From contig DCWA01000022.1 of NCBI GenBank assembly GCA_002327445.1, positions 87,445-151,444 on the forward strand: a stretch of 64,000 bases of DNA, written 5' to 3'. Made by a program: the position numbers and the translations under genes. Below, in pieces: positions 18,984-26,839 of the stretch. The notes under the pieces are model-generated. The model ran no database searches and was not told the origin of the DNA. It saw nothing but the letters and a program-made list of their open reading frames with translations. This stretch comes from Desulfobacteraceae bacterium UBA2174 (GTDB lineage Bacteria; Desulfobacterota; Desulfobacteria; Desulfobacterales; UBA2174). Every line of letters begins with the position of its first letter. Within the stretch, counting starts at the first letter, position 1.

Positions 18984-20162
18984 TCAAGCGAAACCGTTTT
19001 CCTTGTGTTTTTGGGCTATGGTTTCGGCCATTTGCTCCAGTTTTTCAAAAACCTCCGGCGAAGGCTTCCCCTTGCACAGCACCGGATCGATCACCTCGAC
19101 CTTCAAATTGGGAATCATGCCGGCCAGGGTTTCCACCATCTTGCCGCCCCAGCCATAGGAACCGAGGATCGACAGGAACTTGGCCTTGGGCCGCAGGGCA
19201 TTGGCCAGCAGGGTGGCGTAGGCGGCCAGGGGATGGGGGCCGGTGAGCACCGTCGGGGTGGCCACGATCACCGTTCCCGCGTCCACCAGGGCAATGGCCA
19301 GCTTGCCGATGTCGGTCACCGCCAGGTTGAACAGCTCCACCCGCACGCCGCGGTCCACCAGAGCGGCGGCCAGGTGATCGACCATGATGCGCGTGCTGCC
19401 GTGCATCGACACGAAGGGGAGCACCACCGTGTTGTGGGGTGGCCCCTCGACCCAATCGCGGTAGGCGTCCACGATCCACGCCGGCTCATCGTAGATCTGG
19501 CCGTGGCTCGGGGCGATCATGCGGACGTCGTAGCCTTCCAGATTGGCGATGTTCTTCTGGATCACGCCGCGAAAAGGCATCATGATTTCGGCGAAATAGC
19601 GTTTGGCCGCCTCGTACACGCGCCCTTTGTCGGTGACGAACAGATCCGACGCGGCGATGTGCGATCCGTAGAAGTCGCAGGTGAACAGGATGCGGTCCTC
19701 CCGCAGGTAGGTCACCATGGTCTCGGGCCAGTGGACCCATGGCGTGTGGATGAATTCGAGGGTCTTGCCGCCGAGGGACAGGACCTCCTTGTCGGCCACG
19801 GTGACAAAAGCCGATTCCGGCAAGGTGAACAGATCGATGAGCATGGTCTTGGCCTTGGGGGTGGCCACCACCTTGGCCGCGGGGTATTTCTCCAGCACCC
19901 GGGCGATGGTGCCGGAGTGGTCGCCCTCGGCATGCTGGGAGACGATGAAGTCGATTTTGGGCACCGCTTCGAGCTGGGCCATCAGCACGTCGGCCATGGG
20001 CGGGTCCACCGTGTCCAACAGGGCGGTCTTTTCGGTCCCTTGAATCAGGTAGGCGTTGTAGGAAGTGCCGTCGGGAAGTGGAATGAGGGAGTCGAAGAGC
20101 CGCCGATCCCAGTCGATGGCCCCCAGCCAATGAACATTCTCCGCGATCTGACGCATGCGCAT
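18984..20162 (-). CDS. Flavodiiron protein (A-type flavoprotein, FprA-like)
   Basis: Cytoplasmic flavodiiron enzyme that reduces nitric oxide to N2O and/or oxygen to water. The N-terminal metallo-beta-lactamase-like domain has the diiron ligands H77, E79, D81 (QHAEGDHSG) with further ligands in HTPWVHWPETM, FTCDFYG and APSHGQIYD. The C-terminal 140 residues are a flavodoxin domain (VVLPFVSMHGSTRIMVD; SILGSYGWGGKMVE). At 392 residues it is the basic class without rubredoxin fusion, so an electron donor must be encoded elsewhere. GGAG lies 8 bases before the first ATG. It is the last gene before the terminator in a minus-strand series that starts with narG. Confidence 0.94.
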   Translation of the reverse strand: MRMRQIAENVHWLGAIDWDRRLFDSLIPLPDGTSYNAYLIQGTEKTALLDTVDPPMADVLMAQLEAVPKIDFIVSQHAEGDHSGTIARVLEKYPAAKVVATPKAKTMLIDLFTLPESAFVTVADKEVLSLGGKTLEFIHTPWVHWPETMVTYLREDRILFTCDFYGSHIAASDLFVTDKGRVYEAAKRYFAEIMMPFRGVIQKNIANLEGYDVRMIAPSHGQIYDEPAWIVDAYRDWVEGPPHNTVVLPFVSMHGSTRIMVDHLAAALVDRGVRVELFNLAVTDIGKLAIALVDAGTVIVATPTVLTGPHPLAAYATLLANALRPKAKFLSILGSYGWGGKMVETLAGMIPNLKVEVIDPVLCKGKPSPEVFEKLEQMAETIAQKHKENGFA

Positions 20163-20321
20163 GGATCTGTCTCCTTGTTAAGTTTTTTAGATTTACTTAT
20201 AAAAAACCAATAAGCACCCGGCCACCGGTGGTCAACCGGGGCCGCACCCGCCGCGGACCTCGAATTTGCAAATCGCGCCCCACCCCGGAGGCCACATACG
20301 GGATACTCTTTTCCGGATGTT

Positions 20322-20879
20322 TCAAGCCATCAAATAGGTGTCCCGCAGGGTATGCAGCAGCGTGTGAAAGGCCTCGTGGGTCCCAACCCCGATGCGTTCG
20401 CGCTCCAGTCTCTCGAAGGATTCGAAGAGCCGGGCGTCGGTATCGGCGTCAAGCCGGGCATCGGCCATGGGGAAGAGCACCGTGTTTTCCTTAACGATAT
20501 GGGCACGAAGCAGATCCACGTAAGCCATCATGGTCTGCTGAAGGTCGCCTCCAGCCGAACGGTCTCCGCCCCCGTAGCGCGCCCACGCAGCCTTGAACTT
20601 GGCCACGAGCTGTCGTCCGCTTTCGTGCTCACCGAGCAGCACGCCGATGGGGCCGTTTTGCCTGGCCACGCCTGCGGACTCCAGGGCGGGGAACAGGAAT
20701 TCCTCTTCCTTGCCGTGGTGGCACTTGTCCACAAATACCGTCAGAAACGAGATGATGCCATCCAGGTGGGCACTGTCCAGGGTTTCCCCCCGGCCCGCCT
20801 TCTCGCCGAGGGCCTGCATCACGCGCAGCATCAATTCGATGCCTTCGTGTTCATTCTTCAGTTCTTCAGTCGCCTTCAT
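20322..20879 (-). CDS. Hemerythrin-like (DcrH/YtfE-type) domain protein
   Basis: Small four-helix protein of about 185 residues expected to bind a non-heme diiron centre for oxygen or NO sensing, storage or repair. Visible ligands include H in LKNEHEGIELML, the pair in KCHHGKEEEFLFP, HE in LLGEHESGRQL and H in LRAHIVKENTVLFP, the usual hemerythrin pattern HxxxE..H..HxxxxE. The start is ATG 20879, preceded by GGAGGAGAATCAA; the open frame upstream of it is not used. It lies between the flavodiiron gene and the molybdopterin-binding gene, consistent with defence against nitric oxide made during nitrate respiration. Confidence 0.9.
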   Translation of the reverse strand: MKATEELKNEHEGIELMLRVMQALGEKAGRGETLDSAHLDGIISFLTVFVDKCHHGKEEEFLFPALESAGVARQNGPIGVLLGEHESGRQLVAKFKAAWARYGGGDRSAGGDLQQTMMAYVDLLRAHIVKENTVLFPMADARLDADTDARLFESFERLERERIGVGTHEAFHTLLHTLRDTYLMA

Positions 20880-20929
20880 TTGATTCTCCTCCACCCAATT
20901 TTTTGTTGTCTCTGCCCAGACAGCCCTGG

Positions 20930-21961
20930 TCACGACCCCTTGCCGAAAGGACACAAAGGATAGCGGCACCGGGGGCAATCGAGGCACAACCCGCCGTGTC
21001 CCAAGCGGGCGATTTCATCGCGCGCCAATCGCTCGCCGGCCAAGATACGGGGAAGCACCAGATCCAGGATTGTGGTCTGATGGTGAACCGCGCAGGCGGG
21101 AATCCCCACCACCGGCACTTCCTCGATCTCGGCCACCATCAGCATGGCACCGGGCAATACCGGCGCGCCATAGAGGTCGGCCCGGCCCCCGGCCCGGCGG
21201 ATGCCTTCGCGGGTGACGTCGTCGGGGTCCACCGACATCCCGCCGGTGGTCAAGATCAGGTCCGCACCGTTGCCGATGAGCCGGCGGATTTCGGCGGCGA
21301 TGATATCCGGATCGTCCGGCGCCACGGTGACTTCGCTTGTCTCGGAACCCAGGTCGGCGATCTTGGCGCGCACGATCGCCTCGAAGCGGTCCTCGATGAG
21401 GCGATGGAAGACCTCGTTGCCGGTGATCACCACACCGGCCCTGGCCTGGCGCAACGGTCTGACGGAAAAGATGCCGCTTTGCGCTTCCGCGATGGCGACC
21501 GCTTCCTGGACCACCGTCTTGCGGATCACCAAGGGAATGGCCCGGGTGCCGGCCACCACGTCACCGGCAGCTACCCGGGTGTGGGTATGGCGCGATGCGC
21601 ACATGATCTCGCCGAGGCGGTTGAAGCGCTCCAGGGCTTCCACCGCCACCGTGAGCAGGCCCGCCCTTTGGGCCGTCAGCAGGAGCTTGCCCTCCTTGGG
21701 TTCGCCGTCGAAACCGACCCCGGGGCCGCACAAAGCCGCTGCGATGGCCAGGGCGGCATCATTTTCGTGCAGGTGATCGGCATCAACCGCCAGCACATAG
21801 ACATGGGATTTTCCCAGGCGCTGAAAATGGCAGATGTCGTCCGCACCGATGCGGTGGCCTTTGCGAAAGGCGGGCCCCTTGAATTCACCGGGACGAATTT
21901 CGGTGACGTCATGGGCCAGCACCAGGCCGATGGCGTCTTCGATCCTGACGGTCGTGTACAT
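20930..21961 (-). CDS. MoeA/MogA-like molybdopterin-binding protein with Cys-rich tail
   Basis: A 343-residue protein with the molybdopterin-binding fold in its C-terminal half: GVVITGNEVFHRLIEDRF, DDPDIIAAEIRRLIGNGADLILTTGG and SVDPDDVTREGIRRAG are the MPT-binding signature blocks. It ends with GLCLDCPRCRYPLCPFGKG, four Cys that could hold a metal or Fe-S centre. The N-terminal part is unlike standard MoeA and is shorter, so it may be a specialised insertion, sensing or regulatory protein rather than MoeA itself. Position within the nitrate reductase series suggests a role in supplying the bis-MGD cofactor of NarG; this is inference. Confidence 0.8.
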   Translation of the reverse strand: MYTTVRIEDAIGLVLAHDVTEIRPGEFKGPAFRKGHRIGADDICHFQRLGKSHVYVLAVDADHLHENDAALAIAAALCGPGVGFDGEPKEGKLLLTAQRAGLLTVAVEALERFNRLGEIMCASRHTHTRVAAGDVVAGTRAIPLVIRKTVVQEAVAIAEAQSGIFSVRPLRQARAGVVITGNEVFHRLIEDRFEAIVRAKIADLGSETSEVTVAPDDPDIIAAEIRRLIGNGADLILTTGGMSVDPDDVTREGIRRAGGRADLYGAPVLPGAMLMVAEIEEVPVVGIPACAVHHQTTILDLVLPRILAGERLARDEIARLGHGGLCLDCPRCRYPLCPFGKGS

Positions 21962-22011
21962 GGCACTGCCTTTATCAAGTTCTTGGAAAGCCTATGGTTT
22001 TCATTCCTTTG

Positions 22012-22608
22012 CTACGACGGCTGGCTCCTGGAGCGATAATACCCCTTTCCCTGGCAGGCCAGGCAGCGCTCTCCCTGGACGGCGGCAAAGGCTTCGCCGC
22101 AATCCGGACAGATGTTGATGCGGTCTTTTTTTTGACGATTGTAGAAGTCGGTCACCTGGATCGAGCGCTCGGACAGCACCGCCGGTCCAGCCGCCAGAAC
22201 GTCCTCCAGAAGCATCTCCAGGGGCAGGGACTTCTTGGGCGCCAGGCGCATGAACCACTGGTAGAGAACGGGAAAGGCCCGGGCCTTGGCAAGGTCGAAC
22301 CAAACGCGGCAACCCTCGCGGGTGTGGCGATCGTAGAGGCTCAAGGCGTACTTGTCCCAGTCCAGAATCTTGAGCCACCCGTTGCCCACCGTGCAGGGGG
22401 TGAACAGTTGCACGGCGTCGGGCAGACAGTGACGGGTTTCGACGATCACGTCGGCTTCGATGCCGGATCCTATCAGTTCCTGGGCCCGATGGACCATGAA
22501 CAGCCCCAGGACCATGCCGGGAGCCTTGAACCCGTGAAAGGCTTCGATTTCTTCCAGGCATTGGGCCAGGGGACGGCCGCAGGTCATTATCAAACTGTCA
22601 TTTTTCAT
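22012..22608 (-). CDS. FmdE-like protein
   Basis: A 198-residue protein related to subunit E of formylmethanofuran dehydrogenase, a family often found next to molybdoenzyme genes in non-methanogens. Recognisable blocks are the N-terminal FHGFKAPGMVLGLFMV, the Cys-bearing VETRHCLPDAVQLFTPCTVGNGWLKILDWDKYAL and a C-terminal zinc ribbon with CPDCGEAF and CLACQGKGYY. It lies between the TDT transporter and the molybdopterin-binding gene. The molecular role is not established; help with molybdenum or tungsten enzyme maturation fits the context. Confidence 0.85.
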   Translation of the reverse strand: MKNDSLIMTCGRPLAQCLEEIEAFHGFKAPGMVLGLFMVHRAQELIGSGIEADVIVETRHCLPDAVQLFTPCTVGNGWLKILDWDKYALSLYDRHTREGCRVWFDLAKARAFPVLYQWFMRLAPKKSLPLEMLLEDVLAAGPAVLSERSIQVTDFYNRQKKDRINICPDCGEAFAAVQGERCLACQGKGYYRSRSQPS

Positions 22609-22636
22609 TTGGACCCTTGTATCCGTCAGTTCATCA

Positions 22637-23758
22637 TCATGGGCGTGCCTTCGAGGCGTTCAGCCCGGCCAGGATCTCGTGCAACATTCCCAGGAAAGTG
22701 ATGAGCCAGGCCGCCATCGCCACATAGACGAAACCCTTGGGAATGGCCGAGATCAATGGCGCCCGGGTCACCTCGGCCAACCGGTGAGTACAGACCGTGT
22801 ACATGCCGAGGGGAAATACCGCGCCCCAGAACAGCGGGCTGTAGCGCAAGGGAAATCGCCGATAGCCGTGACGCCACACGCCCAAAATGACCAGCATCGG
22901 GATCCACCATGTGGCGGTGGCCCAGAAGAAAAACGTGAAGCCCTTCAGGAAAGGCGTCAACTCGAACAAAAAAGGCGAACCGGGCGCGCCGGCGATCAAT
23001 CCGGTGCCCCCTAAAGTGGTGATGGCCACGGCGCCCATGTTGATCCAGTAGGGCGGTGTCAGGTCATGGGGAGAGAAATGAAAGAACAAATAGCGATAGA
23101 AGATCAGCGAGATCACCCAGATATAGAGCATGCCCCCGAAGAGCCAGGTGATGAAGGCCATGAACAGGATCGGTTCCCTGTAGATGTGCAAAAATGGGGC
23201 GATGGCGGTGCTCAGCACGGTGACGGCTTGGGTGGCCACGATGGCCAAGAGCCATCCGCCGTTGATGCCTTGAGCAATGGAGGGCTTTTCTTCCTTGGTG
23301 ATCAATCCGGTGAACAAGCCGTAAATCATGCAGAACCAGAGGGCAACCGTAACGCTCCACAACGCGCCGGCCACGGTGAACCGTCCGGTGAGCAGCAGTG
23401 TCTGGCTCCCCAGCACCCCGGAGGCGGCCACGGCGGTGAAGAATCCCATGCCGAGGGTATGGTCGCGAAAGTCGTTGCGGAATCGCTGGGTGAAAAAAAC
23501 GATCCGGGCGATGTACATGATCCATAAGACGATGTAGGCGGCGGCATTGATGCCCAGAAGCGCCGATGCGATCGTGCCGAAACCCTGATAGTGGGCCGCA
23601 ATGGAGACGATGCCGGTGGACATCACCAGGGCGAAATAGGCCGGGTTGAGGGTTTCGATGGCGCGCGCCAACCCCCCTGCCACCCGAATCTGGCCAAGTG
23701 GTGATGGTTGTCCGGGAGCCTGCCGCTCGGATGTTTCAGCGTTTTTTTCCGATGCCAT
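22637..23758 (-). CDS. TDT/SLAC1-family membrane transporter
   Basis: An integral membrane protein of 373 residues with about ten helices, of the tellurite-resistance/dicarboxylate transporter (TehA, SLAC1 anion channel) family. Family features are LNPAYFALVMSTGIVSIAAH at the first helix and repeated helical pairs such as LFTGLITKEEKPS, ILFMAFITWLFGGMLYIWV and YSPLFWGAVFPLGMYTVCT. The start is taken at ATG 23758 with GGAG nine bases upstream; a GTG five codons earlier is also in frame. In this position, downstream of narI, export of nitrite or another anion is plausible but unproven. Confidence 0.85.
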   Translation of the reverse strand: MASEKNAETSERQAPGQPSPLGQIRVAGGLARAIETLNPAYFALVMSTGIVSIAAHYQGFGTIASALLGINAAAYIVLWIMYIARIVFFTQRFRNDFRDHTLGMGFFTAVAASGVLGSQTLLLTGRFTVAGALWSVTVALWFCMIYGLFTGLITKEEKPSIAQGINGGWLLAIVATQAVTVLSTAIAPFLHIYREPILFMAFITWLFGGMLYIWVISLIFYRYLFFHFSPHDLTPPYWINMGAVAITTLGGTGLIAGAPGSPFLFELTPFLKGFTFFFWATATWWIPMLVILGVWRHGYRRFPLRYSPLFWGAVFPLGMYTVCTHRLAEVTRAPLISAIPKGFVYVAMAAWLITFLGMLHEILAGLNASKARP

Positions 23759-23779
23759 GGGCAAGTACTCCACTACCCC

Positions 23780-24103
23780 TTACGCGGTTTCGGATTTGGG
23801 ATAAAAGACCGCCGTCAACGTGATCGCAACAAACAGGACGAGCCCGGCGGTGCCCGGCAGCATCCAGGTCCGGAAGAACCGGTCAGCCTCCGTTTCGGTC
23901 AATTTTTGCACCTGCTCGCGGGTGCCGTCGGCCGGATGGCCGGATGGGGAAGCGTGGACGATGACACTGCCGGTCGCGATGGATCGTCCCGGATCTTCCG
24001 CCGCCCCCGCGATTGCCGCCGAAGTGAAAAGCGCCCCCAAGATCAATGCCTTCAAGAAAGAGTGGGCAACTCCCCGCCCGAATCTGCCGTGATCGAACGT
24101 CAT
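23780..24103 (-). CDS. Small single-pass membrane protein, unknown
   Basis: A 107-residue protein with an N-terminal signal or anchor (ALILGALFTSAAIAGAAE), a polar middle and a C-terminal membrane helix (AGLVLFVAITLTAVFYPKSE). It is not recognised as any named family. It lies 48 bases after narI and 21 bases before the transporter gene, so it is very likely part of the nitrate operon. Confidence 0.65.
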   Translation of the reverse strand: MTFDHGRFGRGVAHSFLKALILGALFTSAAIAGAAEDPGRSIATGSVIVHASPSGHPADGTREQVQKLTETEADRFFRTWMLPGTAGLVLFVAITLTAVFYPKSETA

Positions 24104-24151
24104 CAAAATATTTTCTCCATCGCTGGGTGATGTTCAAATCCGCTGCCGCGA

Positions 24152-24823
24152 TCAGCCCTGTACCAGACGGCGCATCACGATGGGCCGCCGCAGCAGGTAG
24201 TAGATCGGCACGCTCCAGATGTGCACCAGGCGACTGAAGGGCGAAAAGCCCAGCAAGGCCCAGGCCGCGGTGACATGCAGCTTGTAGCTCAGGGGCACTT
24301 CGCGCATCAGCGTGGGATCCGGGGTGAAGGTCACGATGCCGCGAATCCAGGGCGCCAGGGTGTAGAGCACGTTGTAATGGCCGAAGAGCACGTTGTAGAG
24401 CCCCAGGCCGATCACCACGATCAGGGCGCCGACGGTCACGGCATCGTTGACGGTGGTCACGACCCGGACCCGCGGCTGGACCAGGCGCCGCCAGGCCAGC
24501 AGCAGGATGCCGATGAAGGCCGCCACGCCCACCGCCAGCCCGCTCCAGTAGGCGACAGTCATGTGGGCGTCCGCCCTGATGCCGAACAGGTCGAACACGC
24601 GCTGGGGGATCAGCAGGCCGCCGGCGTGGCCAAAGAAAGTGAAGATGATCCCCCAGTGAAAAAGAGTGGAGCCGGCCCAGAGGGACTTTTTTTCGAGAAA
24701 TTCGCTGGAGCGCGCCGTCCAGCCGTAGCGGTCGGTGATGTAGCGACAGGCGTGCCCCAAGACGAAAGCGGTGAGGCAAAGATAGGGGAAAACGGTGAAC
24801 ACGAGGGTATAGGCAAGATCCAT
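24152..24823 (-). CDS. narI: Respiratory nitrate reductase gamma subunit (cytochrome b)
   Basis: Membrane subunit that takes electrons from quinol and passes them through two b-type hemes to NarH. The 223 residues have five membrane helices, with candidate heme His residues in LGHACRYITDRYGW, FHWGIIFTFFGHAGG and YKLHVTAAWALLGFSPFSRLVHIW, the standard NarI blocks. The start is ATG 24823 after GGAGG (spacing about 6). The gene is 19 bases downstream of narJ in the order G-H-J-I. Confidence 0.95.
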   Translation of the reverse strand: MDLAYTLVFTVFPYLCLTAFVLGHACRYITDRYGWTARSSEFLEKKSLWAGSTLFHWGIIFTFFGHAGGLLIPQRVFDLFGIRADAHMTVAYWSGLAVGVAAFIGILLLAWRRLVQPRVRVVTTVNDAVTVGALIVVIGLGLYNVLFGHYNVLYTLAPWIRGIVTFTPDPTLMREVPLSYKLHVTAAWALLGFSPFSRLVHIWSVPIYYLLRRPIVMRRLVQG

Positions 24824-24842
24824 GGCGCCCTCCAGGTTTGCT

Positions 24843-25418
24843 TTACAGGCCGCCGGATACCGGCGGGTGAGGATCGTTTCCGTCCGCCTGCTCCGGACTG
24901 CACAAACCGGCCAGCGGGGCCAGCAGGGCGGCATAGGCCGGCGCGTCGGAAGCCAGCCGCGCGACGTAGGCCCCCAGTCCTTCCAAAGTCCGCCACACCG
25001 CCGCGTTGCGGTCGGCCTCGGGGCGGATCGAGAGAAATTCGAGCATCAGGGGCAGGTAATCGGGCAACTCGCCGGTGGTCGGCGTCCACCCCGCCGCCGC
25101 ATAGGTGCGCGCCAGGTCCGCCAGGGCCGCGGCCCGCTGCTCCGTGTCGCCAAAGGCATGATAGGTCAGATTCAGGGTCAGGGCCGGATTCATGTCGAAG
25201 GCGGTGGTGTATTTTTCCTGCCAAACGAGAGGGCCGTGGGACTTGATCTCCTCAAGTAAACTTTCCGCCGAATCGGCCAAGGGGCCGGGCGGCAGCCGGT
25301 TGGCGGTGGCTTCCATCGCCGGCAGGTCTGCGAAGAACCCTTCATCCGGATACTGCAGCAGCCGGGATACCAGGGCCATGGCGTCGGCGGTCAGGGTATT
25401 TTCCCTTTCCGTTTTCAT
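24843..25418 (-). CDS. narJ: Nitrate reductase maturation chaperone
   Basis: Dedicated chaperone that holds NarG until its Fe-S cluster and Mo cofactor are inserted. All-helical protein of 191 residues with family blocks LVSRLLQYPDEGFFADL, YTTAFDMNPALTLNLTYHAFGD and ELPDYLPLMLEFLS. The start overlaps the narH stop (ATGA), showing translational coupling. Confidence 0.92.
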   Translation of the reverse strand: MKTERENTLTADAMALVSRLLQYPDEGFFADLPAMEATANRLPPGPLADSAESLLEEIKSHGPLVWQEKYTTAFDMNPALTLNLTYHAFGDTEQRAAALADLARTYAAAGWTPTTGELPDYLPLMLEFLSIRPEADRNAAVWRTLEGLGAYVARLASDAPAYAALLAPLAGLCSPEQADGNDPHPPVSGGL

Positions 25419-26839
25419 CAGACGGCGTCTCCGTAGCCGCAGGCCCCCTGGCGCCGGTAGATGCCGTCATCGGCCACCGGGGCCGTGGGCAGCACGAAGC
25501 GCTCGGCCAGGGGTGCCAGGGCCAGCAGGCGGTAGATCTTTTCCACTGTTTCCGGGTCCAGGCCCACGGCGTCGAGGGGCTTCGGGGCGTCCCTCCCTTC
25601 GACGCGCCGGACGCGCATGAATTCGCGCATGGCGCCCAGCCGCTTGAGGGCCAGCCGCACCGGCGGCTCGTCGCCCGCGGTGAGCAGGTTGGCCAGATAG
25701 GCCACCGGGATGCGCAACTGGTCCAGGGCGTCGACGGTTTCCCCGGATGCCACTCGGCTGGCCACCGGGCTCAAGGGCGGCACGTACCAGACCATGGGCA
25801 GGGTGCGAAACTCCGGGTGCAGGGGCAGGGCCAGGCGCCACTCTTTGATCAGGGCATGGACCGGGGAGTGCCGGGCCGCAGCCAGGACGTTTTCGGCGAT
25901 CCCCTGGGACCGGGCGGCCTTTTGTACATTTGCATCCCGGGGATCCAGCAGCAGGTCGAGGTGGGCCGGGTAGATCTGCCGGGGGTCCGGTGTGGCCGCG
26001 GCTTCGGACACGTGTTCGGCATCGTAGAGCAACACGCCCAGGTAACGGATGCGGCCGACGCAACTGTGGGCGCAGAGGGTCGGCAGCCCCGCCTCCAGGC
26101 GCGGGTAGCAAAGGATGCATTTTTCCGCACGGCCGGTCTGCCAGTTGAAGTAGACTTTCTTGTAAGGGCAGCCCGAGACGCAGTAGCGCCAGCCGCGGCA
26201 ACGTTCCTGGTCCACCAGCACGATCCCGTCCTCGGCGCGTTTGTACAGTGCCCCGGACGGGCAGGAGGCCACGCAGGCCGGGTTGAGGCAGTGCTCGCAG
26301 AGCCGTGGCAGCCAGAACATGAACACGTCGCGAAACTGGAGATAGGCGTCCTTCTCCAGTCCGCTGAAATTCGGATCGCCGGATCCGGTTTCGGCCAGGC
26401 CGGCCAGATCGTCCTCCCAGTTGGGCCCCCACTTGGGATCCATCGGCTCCCCGGTCAGCTGCGACCGCGGGCGCACCGAGGGCTGGTGGCGGCGCCGGGG
26501 GCTGTCGATGAGCCGCTGATAGTCGTAGTCCCAGGGCTCGTAGTAATCGTCGATGGTCGGCAGGTCCGGGTTGTGGAAGATGTTGAGAGCCTTGTGAACC
26601 TTGCCGCCGGCCTTGAGCCGCAAATGACCGTTTTCAAGTTCCCATCCGCCCCGGTGCCGCTCCTGGTCTTCCCACTGTTTGGGATACCCGATGCCCGGCT
26701 TGCACTCGACGTTGTTGAACCACATGTACTCGGCGCCCGGGCGGTTGGTCCACACGTTCTTGCAGGGAATGGAGCAGGTGTGGCAGCCGATGCACTTGTC
26801 CAGGTTCAACACCATGGCGATCTGCACGCTAATCTTCAT
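25418..26839 (-). CDS. narH: Respiratory nitrate reductase beta subunit
   Basis: Electron-transfer subunit with three [4Fe-4S] and one [3Fe-4S] cluster. The four Cys groups are visible: CIGCHTCSIPCK, CEHCLNPACVASC, CRGWRYCVSGC (Trp replacing a Cys, giving the 3Fe cluster) and KCILCYPR with LCAHSCVGRIRYLG. The 473 residues are normal. The gene overlaps narG by 11 bases and narJ by one, an unbroken operon. Confidence 0.96.
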   Translation of the reverse strand: MKISVQIAMVLNLDKCIGCHTCSIPCKNVWTNRPGAEYMWFNNVECKPGIGYPKQWEDQERHRGGWELENGHLRLKAGGKVHKALNIFHNPDLPTIDDYYEPWDYDYQRLIDSPRRRHQPSVRPRSQLTGEPMDPKWGPNWEDDLAGLAETGSGDPNFSGLEKDAYLQFRDVFMFWLPRLCEHCLNPACVASCPSGALYKRAEDGIVLVDQERCRGWRYCVSGCPYKKVYFNWQTGRAEKCILCYPRLEAGLPTLCAHSCVGRIRYLGVLLYDAEHVSEAAATPDPRQIYPAHLDLLLDPRDANVQKAARSQGIAENVLAAARHSPVHALIKEWRLALPLHPEFRTLPMVWYVPPLSPVASRVASGETVDALDQLRIPVAYLANLLTAGDEPPVRLALKRLGAMREFMRVRRVEGRDAPKPLDAVGLDPETVEKIYRLLALAPLAERFVLPTAPVADDGIYRRQGACGYGDAV

